From positions 1 through 64,000 of the forward strand of contig JADJII010000014.1 of the NCBI GenBank assembly GCA_016707075.1: a DNA stretch of 64,000 bases. The letters are read 5' to 3'. The stretch comes from Egaibacter danicus. Its GTDB lineage: Bacteria; Pseudomonadota; Gammaproteobacteria; Burkholderiales; Burkholderiaceae_C. The notes under the pieces are model-generated. The model was given only the letters and a program-made list of their open reading frames with translations. It made no database searches and was not told the DNA's origin. Numbering within the stretch: position 1 is the first letter of the stretch; each line of letters starts with the position of its first letter. Both the position numbers and the translations under genes were made by a program. Below, in pieces: positions 42,355 through 52,001 of this stretch.

Positions 42355-43377
42355 ACTCAATCCTCCGGCGCAGTTGCCGACGGCTGGACTGGCGTTGCTG
42401 CTGGATGCGGGTAATGCTGCACTGACCATGAGTAACGGCAGCGAGGTAACCGAGTGGCGTGATGCATCGGGGTCCAATAGAAATGCGGTGACATTGCCGG
42501 GACGTGGACCGGTGTTGGTGACGGGAGCCCTAGGTGGTGACGCGGTACTGCGCTTTGATGGTCAGAATGACTACCTTGACTTGCCTGCAGCCTTTGCCGA
42601 CTTTACTAGCGGGATGACGCTGCTCGTGGTAGCGCGGCCGGCCTCAGTACAGGCGGGCTCGAAGCTGTTACTGTTGGGCAACGGTGCTGGGCAGGCCAAC
42701 GTGTCGCTGGGCCGGAATGGAGGTGGAGCGGGCTTGCAGTACTTCACGACGAACAGTGGGGGGCAACTATGGCTGGTTCGGGACGGCTGATGCGCTGACG
42801 AGCAACGAGGCCGCTCTTTACACGGTGGTGCAAGCGGGTGGAGTTGCCAGTAGTGCAGTGCAAGCGACGGTCAGCAAGAATGGTATAGCGGTAGGTAGCG
42901 GGACAGTTTATGTGCCACCGGTGGTTACGCGCTCGACCAACTACATTGGCCGCAGTTACTGGGGCGGAGATGGGTACTTTGCTGGAGATATAGCCGAGAT
43001 CATTGTGTACAACCGCACACTCACTGCGAGTGAGTTGGCTGCAGTGCAGGGCTATCTGGCTCAGAAGTATTCGCTGGCAGTAGCTGAAGAGCCGCCGCCG
43101 GTACCATTGGCAGCGCCTGGCGGGCTGGGCGCAACAGCGGGCAACGGGCAGGTGGGCTTGAGTTGGGGAGCAGTAAATAGTGCCACCGGATACAAACTAT
43201 ATCGACGGGTGACGGCGACGAATGCCTATGCGCAAATCCATGCGGGTGCCGCGACGAGCTACATCGACTCCGGGGTGAGCAACGGTATGTCCTACGATTA
43301 TGTGGTGCGAGCCTACGATAGCCAGCGGGAATCAGTCGACTCTGCGTTGGTACAGGCGACGCCTCAGCGCCATTGCC
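42355..43377 (+). repeat. LamG-FN3 tandem repeat unit 1
   Basis: First of three near-identical units beginning ACTCAATCCTCCGGCGCAGT. Length 1023 bp, with an extra G in the run at 42759-42764 (G6; G5 in the others) and a missing A at about 43365. Confidence 0.95.
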
Positions 43378-44397
43378 ACTCAATCCTCCGGCGCAGTTGC
43401 CGACGGCTGGACTGGCGTTGCTGCTGGATGCGGGTAATGCTGCACTGACCATGAGTAACGGCAGCGAGGTAACCGAGTGGCGTGATGCATCGGGGTCCAA
43501 TAGAAATGCGGTGACATTGCCGGGACGTGGACCGGTGTTGGTGACGGGAGCCCTAGGTGGTGACGCGGTACTGCGCTTTGATGGTCAGAATGACTACCTT
43601 GACTTGCCTGCAGCCTTTGCCGACTTTACTAGCGGGATGACGCTGCTCGTGGTAGCGCGGCCGGCCTCAGTACAGGCGGGCTCGAAGCTGTTACTGTTGG
43701 GCAACGGTGCTGGGCAGGCCAACGTGTCGCTGGGCCGGAATGGAGGTGGAGCGGGCTTGCAGTACTTCACGACGAACAGTGGGGGCAACTATGGCTGGTT
43801 CGGGACGGCTGATGCGCTGACGAGCAACGAGGCCGCTCTTTACACGGTGGTGCAAGCGGGTGGAGTTGCCAGTAGTGCAGTGCAAGCGACGGTCAGCAAG
43901 AATGGTATAGCGGTAGGTAGCGGACAGTTTATGCCACCGGTGGTTACGCGCTCGACCAACTACATTGGCCGCAGTTACTGGGGCGGAGATGGGTACTTTG
44001 CTGGAGATATAGCCGAGATCATTGTGTACAACCGCACACTCACTGCGAGTGAGTTGGCTGCAGTGCAGGGCTATCTGGCTCAGAAGTATTCGCTGGCAGT
44101 AGCTGAAGAGCCGCCGCCGGTACCATTGGCAGCGCCTGGCGGGCTGGGCGCAACAGCGGGCAACGGGCAGGTGGGCTTGAGTTGGGGAGCAGTAAATAGT
44201 GCCACCGGATACAAACTATATCGACGGGTGACGACGACGAATGCCTATGCGCAAATCCATGCGGGTGCCGCGACGAGCTACATCGACTCCGGGGTGAGCA
44301 ACGGTATGTCCTACGATTATGTGGTGCGAGCCTACGATAGCCAGCGGGAATCAGTCGACTCTGCGTTGGTACAGGCGACGCCTCAAGCGCCATTGCC
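43378..44397 (+). repeat. LamG-FN3 tandem repeat unit 2
   Basis: 1020 bp. It differs from unit 1 by 1- and 2-base indels (3 bases lost at about 43921-43935, frame kept) and one substitution (A at 44233 where unit 1 has G, changing ATA to TTN in the FN3 domain). Confidence 0.95.
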
Positions 44398-45117
44398 ACT
44401 CAATCCTCCGGCGCAGTTGCCGACGGCTGGACTGGCGTTGCTGCTGGATGCGGGTAATGCTGCACTGACCATGAGTAACGGCAGCGAGGTAACCGAGTGG
44501 CGTGATGCATCGGGGTCCAATAAATGCGGTGACATTGCCGGGACGTGGACCGGTGTTGGTGACGGAGCCCTAGGTGGTGACGCGGTACTGCGCTTTGATG
44601 GTCAGAATGACTACCTTGACTTGCCTGCAGCCTTTGCCGACTTTACTAGCGGGATGACGCTGCTCGTGGTAGCGCGGCCGGCCTCAGTACAGGCGGGCTC
44701 GAAGCTGTTACTGTTGGGCAACGGTGCTGGGCAGGCCAACGTGTCGCTGGGCCGGAATGGAGGTGGAGCGGGCTTGCAGTACTTCACGACGAACAGTGGG
44801 GGCAACTATGGCTGGTTCGGGACGGCTGATGCGCTGACGAGCAACGAGGCCGCTCTTTACACGGTGGTGCAAGCGGGTGGAGTTGCCAGTAGTGCAGTGC
44901 AAGCGACGGTCAGCAAGAATGGTATAGCGGTAGGTAGCGGGACAGTTTATGTGCCACCGGTGGTTACGCGCTCGACCAACTACATTGGCCGCAGTTACTG
45001 GGGCGGAGATGGGTACTTTGCTGAGAGATAGCCGAGATCATTGTGTACAACCGCACACTCACTGCGAGTGAGTTGGCTGCAGTGCAGGGCTATCTGGCTC
45101 AAGTATTCGCTGGCAGT
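44398..45117 (+). repeat. LamG tandem repeat unit 3, truncated
   Basis: About 720 bp, covering the LamG domain only; homology stops at CTGGCAGT and unique sequence follows. Compensating deletions at about 44522-44566 scramble 12 residues, and an indel at about 45022 creates the stop at 45031. Confidence 0.9.
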
Positions 45118-45207
45118 TCAATAGGATTTGAGATCGATTGGCCTATAGTTTTTCAAGTGAAGCGGACGTTTCGAACCGGACTGTTTTGGGGCGTCAGCGC
45201 ATAGTCT

Positions 45208-45271
45208 GAGGAAATGTGTAAAGGCCATCTGGCGCGACAAGTCTGAGACACATTTGGCGTCTCATTTCCTC
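45208..45271. other. Inverted repeat between convergent genes
   Basis: GAGGAAATG (45208-45216) and CATTTCCTC (45263-45271) are perfect inverted repeats 46 bp apart, in the gap between the repeat protein gene and gspF. A bidirectional terminator or leader structure is possible. The remaining sequence of 45118-45323 shows nothing else. Confidence 0.35.
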
Positions 45272-45323
45272 GAACTTTTGCGTAGGGTCAAAACCTCACT
45301 ATCTCGGCGGCGTTTCGGTCCAG

Positions 45324-46505
45324 TTACAGTCCTTCTGCCAATTCGAATATTGGTAAGTACATTAGCATCACAATTCCGCCAATAAGAACACCTATCACGA
45401 CCATTATTAGGGGTTCCGCGAGGCGTACTGCGCGTTCTACAGCTCTATCCAAGTCATCATCGAGGAAATTTGCAGCCTCCTCCAGCATTGCACCGATTTG
45501 TCCCGATCGCTCGCCTACGGACAAGAGCCTTTCGCTGACGACTGTCGTGAATCCTTCGCGATAAAGAGCCCCAGAAACAGGTAAGCCCTCGCGGATCAAA
45601 GTGATCGTCCGCTCAATCCCGCGACGTGATCGCGGCGGTACTAACCCCGTGATCATTTGTAGGGACCTCAATGCTGGTACACCTCCGCGCAATAGCATTC
45701 CCAGTGAGCGATAAATCCGAACGAGTTCGAACTCCCTGATTCGGTGGCTCAACCACGGGACCCGGCATATGACCCCCACTATCCAATTTCGTGTTGCTGG
45801 GACTGTCAGGAGGAATGAACCGGCCATCAGAACGCCCACGGCCGCGAGGCTCGCGAACCAGGGATTTGCGGTAACCCAAAGCCCCAAGCGGATAACCAGG
45901 CCCGAGAGCAATGGCATGTCCTGCAATCGGTCCGCGAATACCGCACTGAAACGGGGCACCACATATGCAAGCAAGAAAATCACAACCAGTACGCCCAGCG
46001 TCAAAAGGAAGGCGGGATAGACTAAAGCGCCGATCAGGCGACTACGCAGCGCTTGAAGCCGGCCCTCATAGGAAATGAAGCGCTCGAGCGCCTCCGATAC
46101 GGCGCCGGTTTGCTCGCTGGCTTCAATGGCCGTGAAGAGCAGCGGTGAAAAGAATGCCGGGAAGGATTTCAATGCTTGAGAAAATGACTGGCCTGACCGT
46201 AGACTGATTTGAACCTGAGTCAATACCTCCTTCTGGCTGAGGTCCTGCTCGTTAGCGGCCAGGGTATCAATCGCTTCCGTCAGCTGCATGCCAGCCTTGA
46301 GAAGCGCAAGCAACTGCTTGCAGAAGACTAACTGCGTCAATCGACCCAGACGGTGGCGCTCGTAAAACGTAACAACTTGGCGTGCCGAAATGAGGGTCTT
46401 GCCTTCAGCTTCCAATTCAACACGCAATTGATCCAAATTTGCTGCCGTACGTTCGTCTGAGTGCAGGCCCTCTACTGTACTGAAGGCGCGAACCTTGTAT
46501 CGCAT
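45324..46505 (-). CDS. gspF: Type II secretion inner-membrane platform protein GspF
   Basis: 393-residue GspF/PilC-family protein with two T2SSF domains, each followed by membrane helices (for example LVYPAFLLTLGVLVVIFLLAYVVPRF and the C-terminal PLIMVVIGVLIGGIVMLMYLP). It anchors the ATPase GspE and pseudopilin assembly. ATG 46505 (MRYKVRAF) is the family N-terminus; the frame extends to 46529. It follows gspG by 20 bp on the minus strand. Confidence 0.9.
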   Translation of the reverse strand: MRYKVRAFSTVEGLHSDERTAANLDQLRVELEAEGKTLISARQVVTFYERHRLGRLTQLVFCKQLLALLKAGMQLTEAIDTLAANEQDLSQKEVLTQVQISLRSGQSFSQALKSFPAFFSPLLFTAIEASEQTGAVSEALERFISYEGRLQALRSRLIGALVYPAFLLTLGVLVVIFLLAYVVPRFSAVFADRLQDMPLLSGLVIRLGLWVTANPWFASLAAVGVLMAGSFLLTVPATRNWIVGVICRVPWLSHRIREFELVRIYRSLGMLLRGGVPALRSLQMITGLVPPRSRRGIERTITLIREGLPVSGALYREGFTTVVSERLLSVGERSGQIGAMLEEAANFLDDDLDRAVERAVRLAEPLIMVVIGVLIGGIVMLMYLPIFELAEGL

Positions 46506-46525
46506 ATTGGCACCTTTGCATTCGG

Positions 46526-46957
46526 TCACTTAGAGATATCAGCAGACTCACCTTCACCGCCAGGAAGTCCATCCTTACCAAGCGAAAGAATCTCAAAGTC
46601 ACCTTCATTTCCAAGCATGCGATACACATATGGATTTCCCCACGGGTCTAGGGGGGCAGATTTTTTCAAATAAGGGCCTTGCCACCGAAGCTCTGCCACT
46701 GGTCGCACAAAGAGCACGTTAAGGCCCTGTTCATTGGTCGGGAGCTTGCCAGTGTCTATGCGGTACTGCTCCACCGCCTTCTCCAGTCCATCGATCTGGG
46801 ACCGTGCTGCCTTGATTTCAGACTTGCCGATTTGGGCAAAATAGCGAGGGCCAACATATCCCACCAACAAACCAATGATGACCATCACAACCAGCAGTTC
46901 CAGCAATGTGAAACCCCTGCTGAACGGCGCAGGTCCGCTTGTTTCTAAAAAATTCAT
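46526..46957 (-). CDS. gspG: Type II secretion major pseudopilin GspG
   Basis: 143-residue major pseudopilin. The prepilin cleavage site is SRGFTLLELLVVMVIIG (cut after Gly), followed by the long hydrophobic helix. The globular part has PTNEQGLNVL, WQGPYLKK, DPWGNPYVY and the calcium-loop-like ILSLGKDGLPGGEGESADI, all characteristic of GspG. ATG 46957 is preceded by AGGAAT. It is divergent from the pseudopilin genes to the right. Confidence 0.93.
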   Translation of the reverse strand: MNFLETSGPAPFSRGFTLLELLVVMVIIGLLVGYVGPRYFAQIGKSEIKAARSQIDGLEKAVEQYRIDTGKLPTNEQGLNVLFVRPVAELRWQGPYLKKSAPLDPWGNPYVYRMLGNEGDFEILSLGKDGLPGGEGESADISK

Positions 46958-47124
46958 AGCACATTCCTGAAATACGGGTATTGGAGTCAGAGCATCCGGC
47001 GGGCACTGAGTCTTGCACTTACATCGTTCAATTATTGGTCGCGCAGCCCGGGAAAACTGGGGGGACCTATCCTTTGCAGAACATGATCTTTCCAGTTCTT
47101 TTCGCATAATACACAGACAGTAGC

Positions 47125-47166
47125 GAATCATGGTGACGGGCATTTCAATGCCTGTCGCCATGATTC
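47125..47166 (+). other. 42-nt near-perfect hairpin upstream of the pseudopilin genes
   Basis: Two 20-base arms (47125-47144 and 47147-47166) with a 2-base spacer. The only two mismatches are G-U pairs if transcribed rightward, which argues for an RNA structure on the plus strand. No T tract follows, so it is not a classic terminator. It lies in the divergent space between gspG and the first pseudopilin, about 190 bp before the latter's start. Confidence 0.65.
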
Positions 47167-47353
47167 ACAAGAAACGTCAATGTACACGTTCGACGGGAGC
47201 ACGGCACTGGGCTTTTTCGTTTAACAACGAAACGTGCCAGCAAAAATTATTCCACGGGGTTTCAAACGACTAAACTCTAGTGCGCATCAAGAAACTCGCT
47301 TTCCGTGCATAATGACCGTACCGGAATGTGACAGTTACTATAGCATTTCCCCT

Positions 47354-47875
47354 ATGCGAGTTCGATATTATCGGCGGTGGGCGGCGCGACCTGCGACCAG
47401 TCAGATTTCATTTTGTTGTGCTGGGCGCGCTGGATTCACTCTGATTGAGATGGTTGTCGTTGTAGCCATCGTTGCAGTTCTGGCAAGTGCGGCGTTGCCC
47501 TTTGTCCAATTCGGCGAGAACCGGCTGAAAGAGCGAGAGTTGCGGCATTCCCTCAGGAGAGATCCGAACGGCAATTGATTCGTATCGTAAAGCGGTTGAG
47601 GAGGGACGTATTCCTCGGGCAGTGAACTCGTCTGGGTACCCGCCGAGTCTTGAGGTGTTGGCGGACGGCGTGACGGACGCGAAGATGGCAGATGGGCGGA
47701 AGATATTCTTTCTTCGCCGAATTCACGCAGATCCGTTCGCTGCTTTCAGAGATCCCCGAAAGAGGGGCATGGGGTCTTCGCAGTTAGCATCCCCGGAGAA
47801 CCAACACCTGGTGCTGGTGTTTTCGACGTGTATTCACTAAGTCAAGGCACAGGCAGCAATGGCATTCCATATCGT
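47354..47875 (+). pseudogene. Pseudopilin 1 (GspG/H-like), frameshifted
   Basis: The start frame gives a prepilin leader and helix (AGRAGFTLIEMVVVVAIVAVL). The family pattern then hops frames: LREIRTAIDSYRKAVEEGRIP, YPPSLEVLADGV, KIFFLRRIHADPF, WGLRS, and finally GVFDVYSLSQGTGSNGIPYR-Q-W with stop at 47873-47875. At least three single-base indels (about 47558, 47743 and 47784-47792) are needed to restore it. A repaired protein of about 170 residues would be an ordinary minor pseudopilin. It overlaps the next gene by 17 bases. Confidence 0.7.
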
Positions 47876-48261
47876 CAATGGTAGATTTGGCCGCAATGGG
47901 TTCACTTTGATCGAGTTGTTGGTGGTCATGGTGATCATTGCCACGCTTCTTTCCATAGTCACGCCGCGGTATCTTGGTCGCATTGACGATGCTCGTGAGG
48001 CCGCGTTGAAGGCGAATCTCGCTCAGCTGCGAGAGGCAATAGACCATTTCCATGCTGATCGCGGTGTCTATCCGCGATCCCTTCCCGATCTTGTGGAAAC
48101 GCGTTACCTGCGGTCAATCCCGGTGGATCCGATTACAGAAAGCGCGCAGACGTGGCAAGTTTTTCCGCCTCCTGGTAAGGTGGAAACTGAGGTAATTTTT
48201 CGATATTCGCAGTGGTGCGCAAGGGGCATCATGGCGTGGTGAGTCCTATGCAAATTGGTAG
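47859..48261 (+). pseudogene. Pseudopilin 2, one frameshift near the C-terminus
   Basis: Prepilin-like protein: GRNGFTLIELLVVMVIIATLL, then a typical pseudopilin body (AALKANLAQLREAIDHFHADRG, YPRSLPDLVE, LRSIPVDPIT). As read it ends at 48242 with a wrong tail. Taking one T from the T5 run at 48196-48200 restores the family ending VIFDIRSGAQG...YANW with stop at 48259-48261. The error may be in the sequence rather than the gene. It overlaps pseudopilin 3 by 14 bases. Confidence 0.75.
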
Positions 48262-48820
48262 CGGAAATGACTCAGGCTTTACCTACGTCGGCCTGTTGAT
48301 CGTAGTGGTGCTGTTTGGTTTGGGGTCGGTCGGCGCGGCTCGTTTACTCGCATCGTCTGAACGCTCCGAGCGCGAAAAGGAGCTGCTTTTCATCGGACAT
48401 CAGTTTCGCCAGGCCATTCGCAGCTATGTTGAGTCGGGGCCTATCGCAGGTCAGTTCCCCGCCACGCTTGAGGACTTACTGTTCGATTCCCGCACTACCC
48501 CTCCACGTCGGCACCTGAGGAAGATCTTTGTGGATCCGGTGACTGGCAAAAGGCAATGGGGGATGGTGTCAGCCCCCGAGGGCGGCATCATGGGGGTGTA
48601 CAGTCTGTCGGAGCTTGAGCCTATGAAGAAGTCCAATTTCAGAACCGAAGACAGCCACTTTGCCGCCAAAACCAAGGACGCGCATGGCGTCACTAAACTT
48701 CTCAACCCAATGCAACAGACTCTCTCAAAAGAATTCGTTGAACCGCTTCAGCCCAACGCTGACCGGTATAGCTACCGAGATTGGGTATTTCTATACTGCC
48801 GGGATTGTGAGGCGAGGTAA
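48248..48820 (+). CDS. Pseudopilin 3 (type II secretion-like)
   Basis: 190-residue protein with a prepilin-like N-terminus (SGFTYVGLLIVVVLFGLGSVGA; note Tyr-Val-Gly in place of the usual Ile-Glu, so the +5 Glu is absent). A soluble domain follows with LPIGHQF-like helix sequence, LEDLLFDSR, HLRKIFVDPVTG and WGMVSAPEGGIMGVYS, as in minor pseudopilins. Lack of Glu5 is typical of a tip pseudopilin such as GspK (comparison only). Intact frame. Confidence 0.75.
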   Translation: MQIGSGNDSGFTYVGLLIVVVLFGLGSVGAARLLASSERSEREKELLFIGHQFRQAIRSYVESGPIAGQFPATLEDLLFDSRTTPPRRHLRKIFVDPVTGKRQWGMVSAPEGGIMGVYSLSELEPMKKSNFRTEDSHFAAKTKDAHGVTKLLNPMQQTLSKEFVEPLQPNADRYSYRDWVFLYCRDCEAR

Positions 48821-49593
48821 ATGAATCACTGGCTTTAGGGTAGAAAAAGTCTGCTCTCCCCTTTATCGAGGCGAACAATCCTGGTCGCCAATTCGTTGAA
48901 CGAGGTTCTCCAACCGTTGAAAGACCGAATAATCAACAACGGAAATTGCTGGAGTATGGAATGCCGGTTCCTTTGCACTATTGGCGGGAAGCGCATCGTT
49001 CGATATTCGAGGAGCGCTTATCGTAGGGACGGGGCGACACAGGCGGCTTGCTCCGCAATGAGTTAAATGCATATGGCGATTTGAGAGGCTTCTATTGTTT
49101 CATGGCTGTTGATCTATTTCAAAAACCCAAATACAGGGGCTACACTCGCGCGACCGAAAATCTTGGGCCGATGCCCGCGGGGTTAGTCCTCTATGTCCGT
49201 GTCAAATCGACTGTAGAGCGCACGATTCAGTCAATCGCAGGCGCTGTTTTGTTTGAAACGCAAGCCAAAAGTCTTTTTTTTTGGTTGCTCTTTCAAACCG
49301 AATTAGCCTGAGTTGAAGAAATAACGAATGCATCGACTTGTGATCACATTCAATGGGCCCTAATTTTTCTCTCGCTGGCTGTTGCCGCCTTATCAATACG
49401 ACGCATTCACAACGATGATTGCCTTTGTGGTTGGACTATCCTATCTATAGAGCGAGGTCGGTATTGCCTCACCCTATACAAAGAGACACCGGGCGAGTCC
49501 GTTACCTTTCTTATCTACGCTGGCTAGTCCTCATGCTTGATTCAAACCTAGTTCGAAATTGCCCTACAGCGGGCGCGCGCTGACAAGAGTTCT
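48821..49593. other. 773-bp region without a supported gene
   Basis: Separates the pseudopilins from the ATPase gene. Short frames on both strands (for example 49048-49311 plus, 48863-49072 minus) have no recognisable motif. It contains a T8 run at 49275-49282. It may hold a promoter or a decayed gene. Confidence 0.4.
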
Positions 49594-51111
49594 ATGGATG
49601 TCGTACTTGCGGGGCAGTTGGAGTTATCAGCTTCTGAGGTTCTAGCCGAACTCGGAAGGACGTTTCTCTATGGCATTGCTCGGCTGGAAAACATGGCTGG
49701 CCAAGTTCCCGATTTGGAGGCGCTCAGTCTGCCAGATTGTCGACGTTTGCATGCTCTGGTCGTAATTCGCGGAGGCGCCAGTGTGCTGCTGTTCGTTGAC
49801 CCCACAGACCAGTCTTTGCAGCGATGGGCGGATGCCAAGGGTATTGCCGTTGCTGCTCGTGAGCTGGTGCTTGAATCGGAATTAATGTCTGCTTTGGCTC
49901 GATTTGAAGCGGCGGCGTCGGCATTGCCGGGTATTCTCGACCATACCTTTGCAGATGGAGCGGCTCCTTCCGGGGCTGAAGAGATTTCTCTCACACGAAT
50001 TGGTGAGACTTCTAGTCCCGTCATCCGGCTCATCGACTCCACATTGTTTGATGCCATGGGCGCGGGCGCCTCGGATATTCATTTGGAAGCCGCTGCCGGC
50101 GGATTGGTTGTCAAGTATCGAATAGACGGTGTAATCACCGAGGCGGGGCGGATGCCCGGCGTTGAACTCAACGAGAAAGCGATTTCGCGTGTAAAGGTGA
50201 TGGCAGAGCTCGATATTACTGAGCGGCGCACTCCCCAGGATGGTCGCTTTAGAGCGCATATCCGCGACAGAGACATTGACTTTCGCGTATCCATCATGCC
50301 TAGCATCTATGGGGAAGATGCGGTGATTCGTATTCTAGACAAGGAGCATCTCAGTCGGGAGCTAGCCGGATTGACGCTGAATCACTTGGGTTTTGACAGT
50401 AGTTCCATAGGCGTCATTCGGCGTCTTTCCCGCGAGCCTCATGGTATGCTACTAGTCACCGGCCCGACGGGTAGTGGAAAGACCACCACTTTGTATGCGG
50501 CAATTTCGGAAGTGAATGATGGCAGGAGCAAAATCATCACCATTGAAGACCCCGTGGAGTATCAGGTTCCGGGCGTTTTACAGATACCGGTGAATGAGCG
50601 AAAGGGGTTGACGTTTGCCAAGGGGCTCCGCTCCATCTTGCGGCATGATCCCGACAAAATCATGGTGGGTGAAATTCGTGATCCAGAAACCGCGCAGATT
50701 GCCGTGCAGGCGGCGTTAACTGGACATTTGGTTTTTTCAACTGTGCATGCCAATAATGTATTCGACGTTCTCGGACGATTTGAGCACATGCAGATTGAAC
50801 CTTACGGCATGGTCTCTGCCTTGAACGGGATCGTCGCGCAGCGTCTGGTACGCGTCTTTTGTACATACTGTGCAGGCCGGGGGTGCAGTGAATGTCGTGG
50901 AACTGGTTTCAAAGGACGGCGTGCCATTGGAGAGTGTCTGGTGCTTGATGACGAGTTGCGGGAAATGATCGCGAGTCGGGCACCGATTCGATCCATCAAG
51001 GAGGCGGCTCGTAACCGCGGTACACGTTTGCTGCGCGAATCAGCTGAAGATATGGTTCGCCAAGGCCTCACTCGCCAAGACGAAATTGATCGAATAACGT
51101 TTATCAGTTAG
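49594..51111 (+). CDS. gspE: GspE/PulE-family secretion ATPase
   Basis: 505-residue hexameric ATPase that powers pseudopilus assembly. Walker A is GPTGSGKTTT at about residue 290, the Asp box is ITIEDPVEYQ, Walker B is IMVGEIRDPETA and the His box is HLVFSTVHANN. A zinc tetracysteine CxxC...CxxC occurs at about residues 423-434 (CTYC, CSEC). The N-terminal domain is short, typical of type II secretion/MSHA-type ATPases. It is followed 2 bp later by the PilM/GspL-like gene. Confidence 0.93.
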   Translation: MDVVLAGQLELSASEVLAELGRTFLYGIARLENMAGQVPDLEALSLPDCRRLHALVVIRGGASVLLFVDPTDQSLQRWADAKGIAVAARELVLESELMSALARFEAAASALPGILDHTFADGAAPSGAEEISLTRIGETSSPVIRLIDSTLFDAMGAGASDIHLEAAAGGLVVKYRIDGVITEAGRMPGVELNEKAISRVKVMAELDITERRTPQDGRFRAHIRDRDIDFRVSIMPSIYGEDAVIRILDKEHLSRELAGLTLNHLGFDSSSIGVIRRLSREPHGMLLVTGPTGSGKTTTLYAAISEVNDGRSKIITIEDPVEYQVPGVLQIPVNERKGLTFAKGLRSILRHDPDKIMVGEIRDPETAQIAVQAALTGHLVFSTVHANNVFDVLGRFEHMQIEPYGMVSALNGIVAQRLVRVFCTYCAGRGCSECRGTGFKGRRAIGECLVLDDELREMIASRAPIRSIKEAARNRGTRLLRESAEDMVRQGLTRQDEIDRITFIS

Positions 51112-51113
51112 CA

Positions 51114-52001
51114 ATGCTCGAAAACAGCAAACCACGAATTGGAGCCATTTTCACCGTGGTCAACTTGGCGTTGTCGGTTTTCAGACCTTGTTGCTATGCT
51201 TTGCTAAGCCCGCACGGCGTGGCACTTAGTCTTGGGCGACAGAGATCTCCACGCGCCTGTCAGCGAAGCAGTCTCACCGGTACGGTAGAGACTCAGTTTG
51301 GTGAAGCAGTTGCAGATCTATTGAGATTGTTGGATGAATCGGGGGCACGGGGTCGGCGCCTAAAGGTTTTCGTCTCTGAATACTGGTCGCGACCAATTGT
51401 CCTCCCGTTACCCGGGCGAGTCCCCACAGAAGCGGAAACGGACATTTTGCTGCAAAGTCAATACAGGCGCAGGTATGGGGCGCTCATGGACGGGTGGCAC
51501 TGGTGTTGGGATCAGCATCGCAATCAATTATTTGCTGTGGCTTGGCCGGACAAAGGTTTGTCTGTCCTGCGCGAAGGAGTTGAGGGGCTTGGTAGCGTTC
51601 TATCATCGGCTAAGCCGCTGGCCTTACACGTTGCCGCAAACGCCCGGATTGCTGGTTACACATGCTGGATGGCAATCATCGAGCAATGCGTGGTCTCTCT
51701 AATTCGCCTGCAAGATGGCGAATGGGTAGACTGGTGTGTGTTACCCATCGATCCGAAAGACGCTTCTAACCTGGCTTTGCAGCTGGCCCGCGAATCAGCG
51801 CGTCGCGATGACGAATGCCGCGTTGTCACTGTAGTCGACGTCAGTTGCCCAATGAACATCCACCTCGTGAGGCGGAATCTGATTGACGCCGGTTGGTCGG
51901 TGCATATTTCACCCTCCTCGAGTAGTGGGGAGTCTATGCTGGGCCGCCTTTGCGAGCAATCTCACCGAGCATACCGTTATGAAGCGCGGGCCAAGCCTTG
52001 A
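51114..52001 (+). CDS. Putative assembly-platform cytoplasmic protein (PilM/GspL-like position)
   Basis: 295 residues, not recognised by motif. Moderately hydrophobic near the N-terminus (LALSVFRPCCYALL) but mostly soluble. It starts 2 bp after gspE, and the next gene, with one membrane helix, overlaps its end. By position it corresponds to PilM or the cytoplasmic half of GspL, which bind the ATPase (inference from gene order only). Confidence 0.6.
   Translation: MLENSKPRIGAIFTVVNLALSVFRPCCYALLSPHGVALSLGRQRSPRACQRSSLTGTVETQFGEAVADLLRLLDESGARGRRLKVFVSEYWSRPIVLPLPGRVPTEAETDILLQSQYRRRYGALMDGWHWCWDQHRNQLFAVAWPDKGLSVLREGVEGLGSVLSSAKPLALHVAANARIAGYTCWMAIIEQCVVSLIRLQDGEWVDWCVLPIDPKDASNLALQLARESARRDDECRVVTVVDVSCPMNIHLVRRNLIDAGWSVHISPSSSSGESMLGRLCEQSHRAYRYEARAKP

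Larger units (their letters stand above)
41317..45031 (+). pseudogene. Secreted LamG/FN3 repeat protein, interrupted by frameshifts
   Basis: The proposed ATG 41317 encodes a signal peptide (MLSGVLRAMVVLAAALAFF). Removing one base of a T8 tract (41368-41375) joins it to the mature frame WSGEARAEASTFSEEF, giving an AxA cleavage site. The protein continues with a beta-sandwich domain (DUF1349/ConA-like, to about 42080), an FN3 domain, then units of LamG-like domain (ALRFDGQNDYLDLP core) plus FN3 domain. Further frame breaks come from an extra G at about 42761, a missing A at about 43365 and an indel at about 45022. It is likely a secreted lectin or adhesin. The indels are either sequencing errors, phase variation or decay. 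Confidence 0.7.

Noticed and set aside
42355..45117. Direct repeats considered as a CRISPR or insertion sequence array
   Set aside because: The units are 1 kb, protein-coding and in register with domain boundaries; there are no spacers, terminal inverted repeats or transposase.
49048..49311. 87-residue plus-strand frame between pseudopilin 3 and gspE
   Set aside because: No motif, no convincing ribosome site, contains a T8-encoded stretch and unusual composition; not enough to call a gene.
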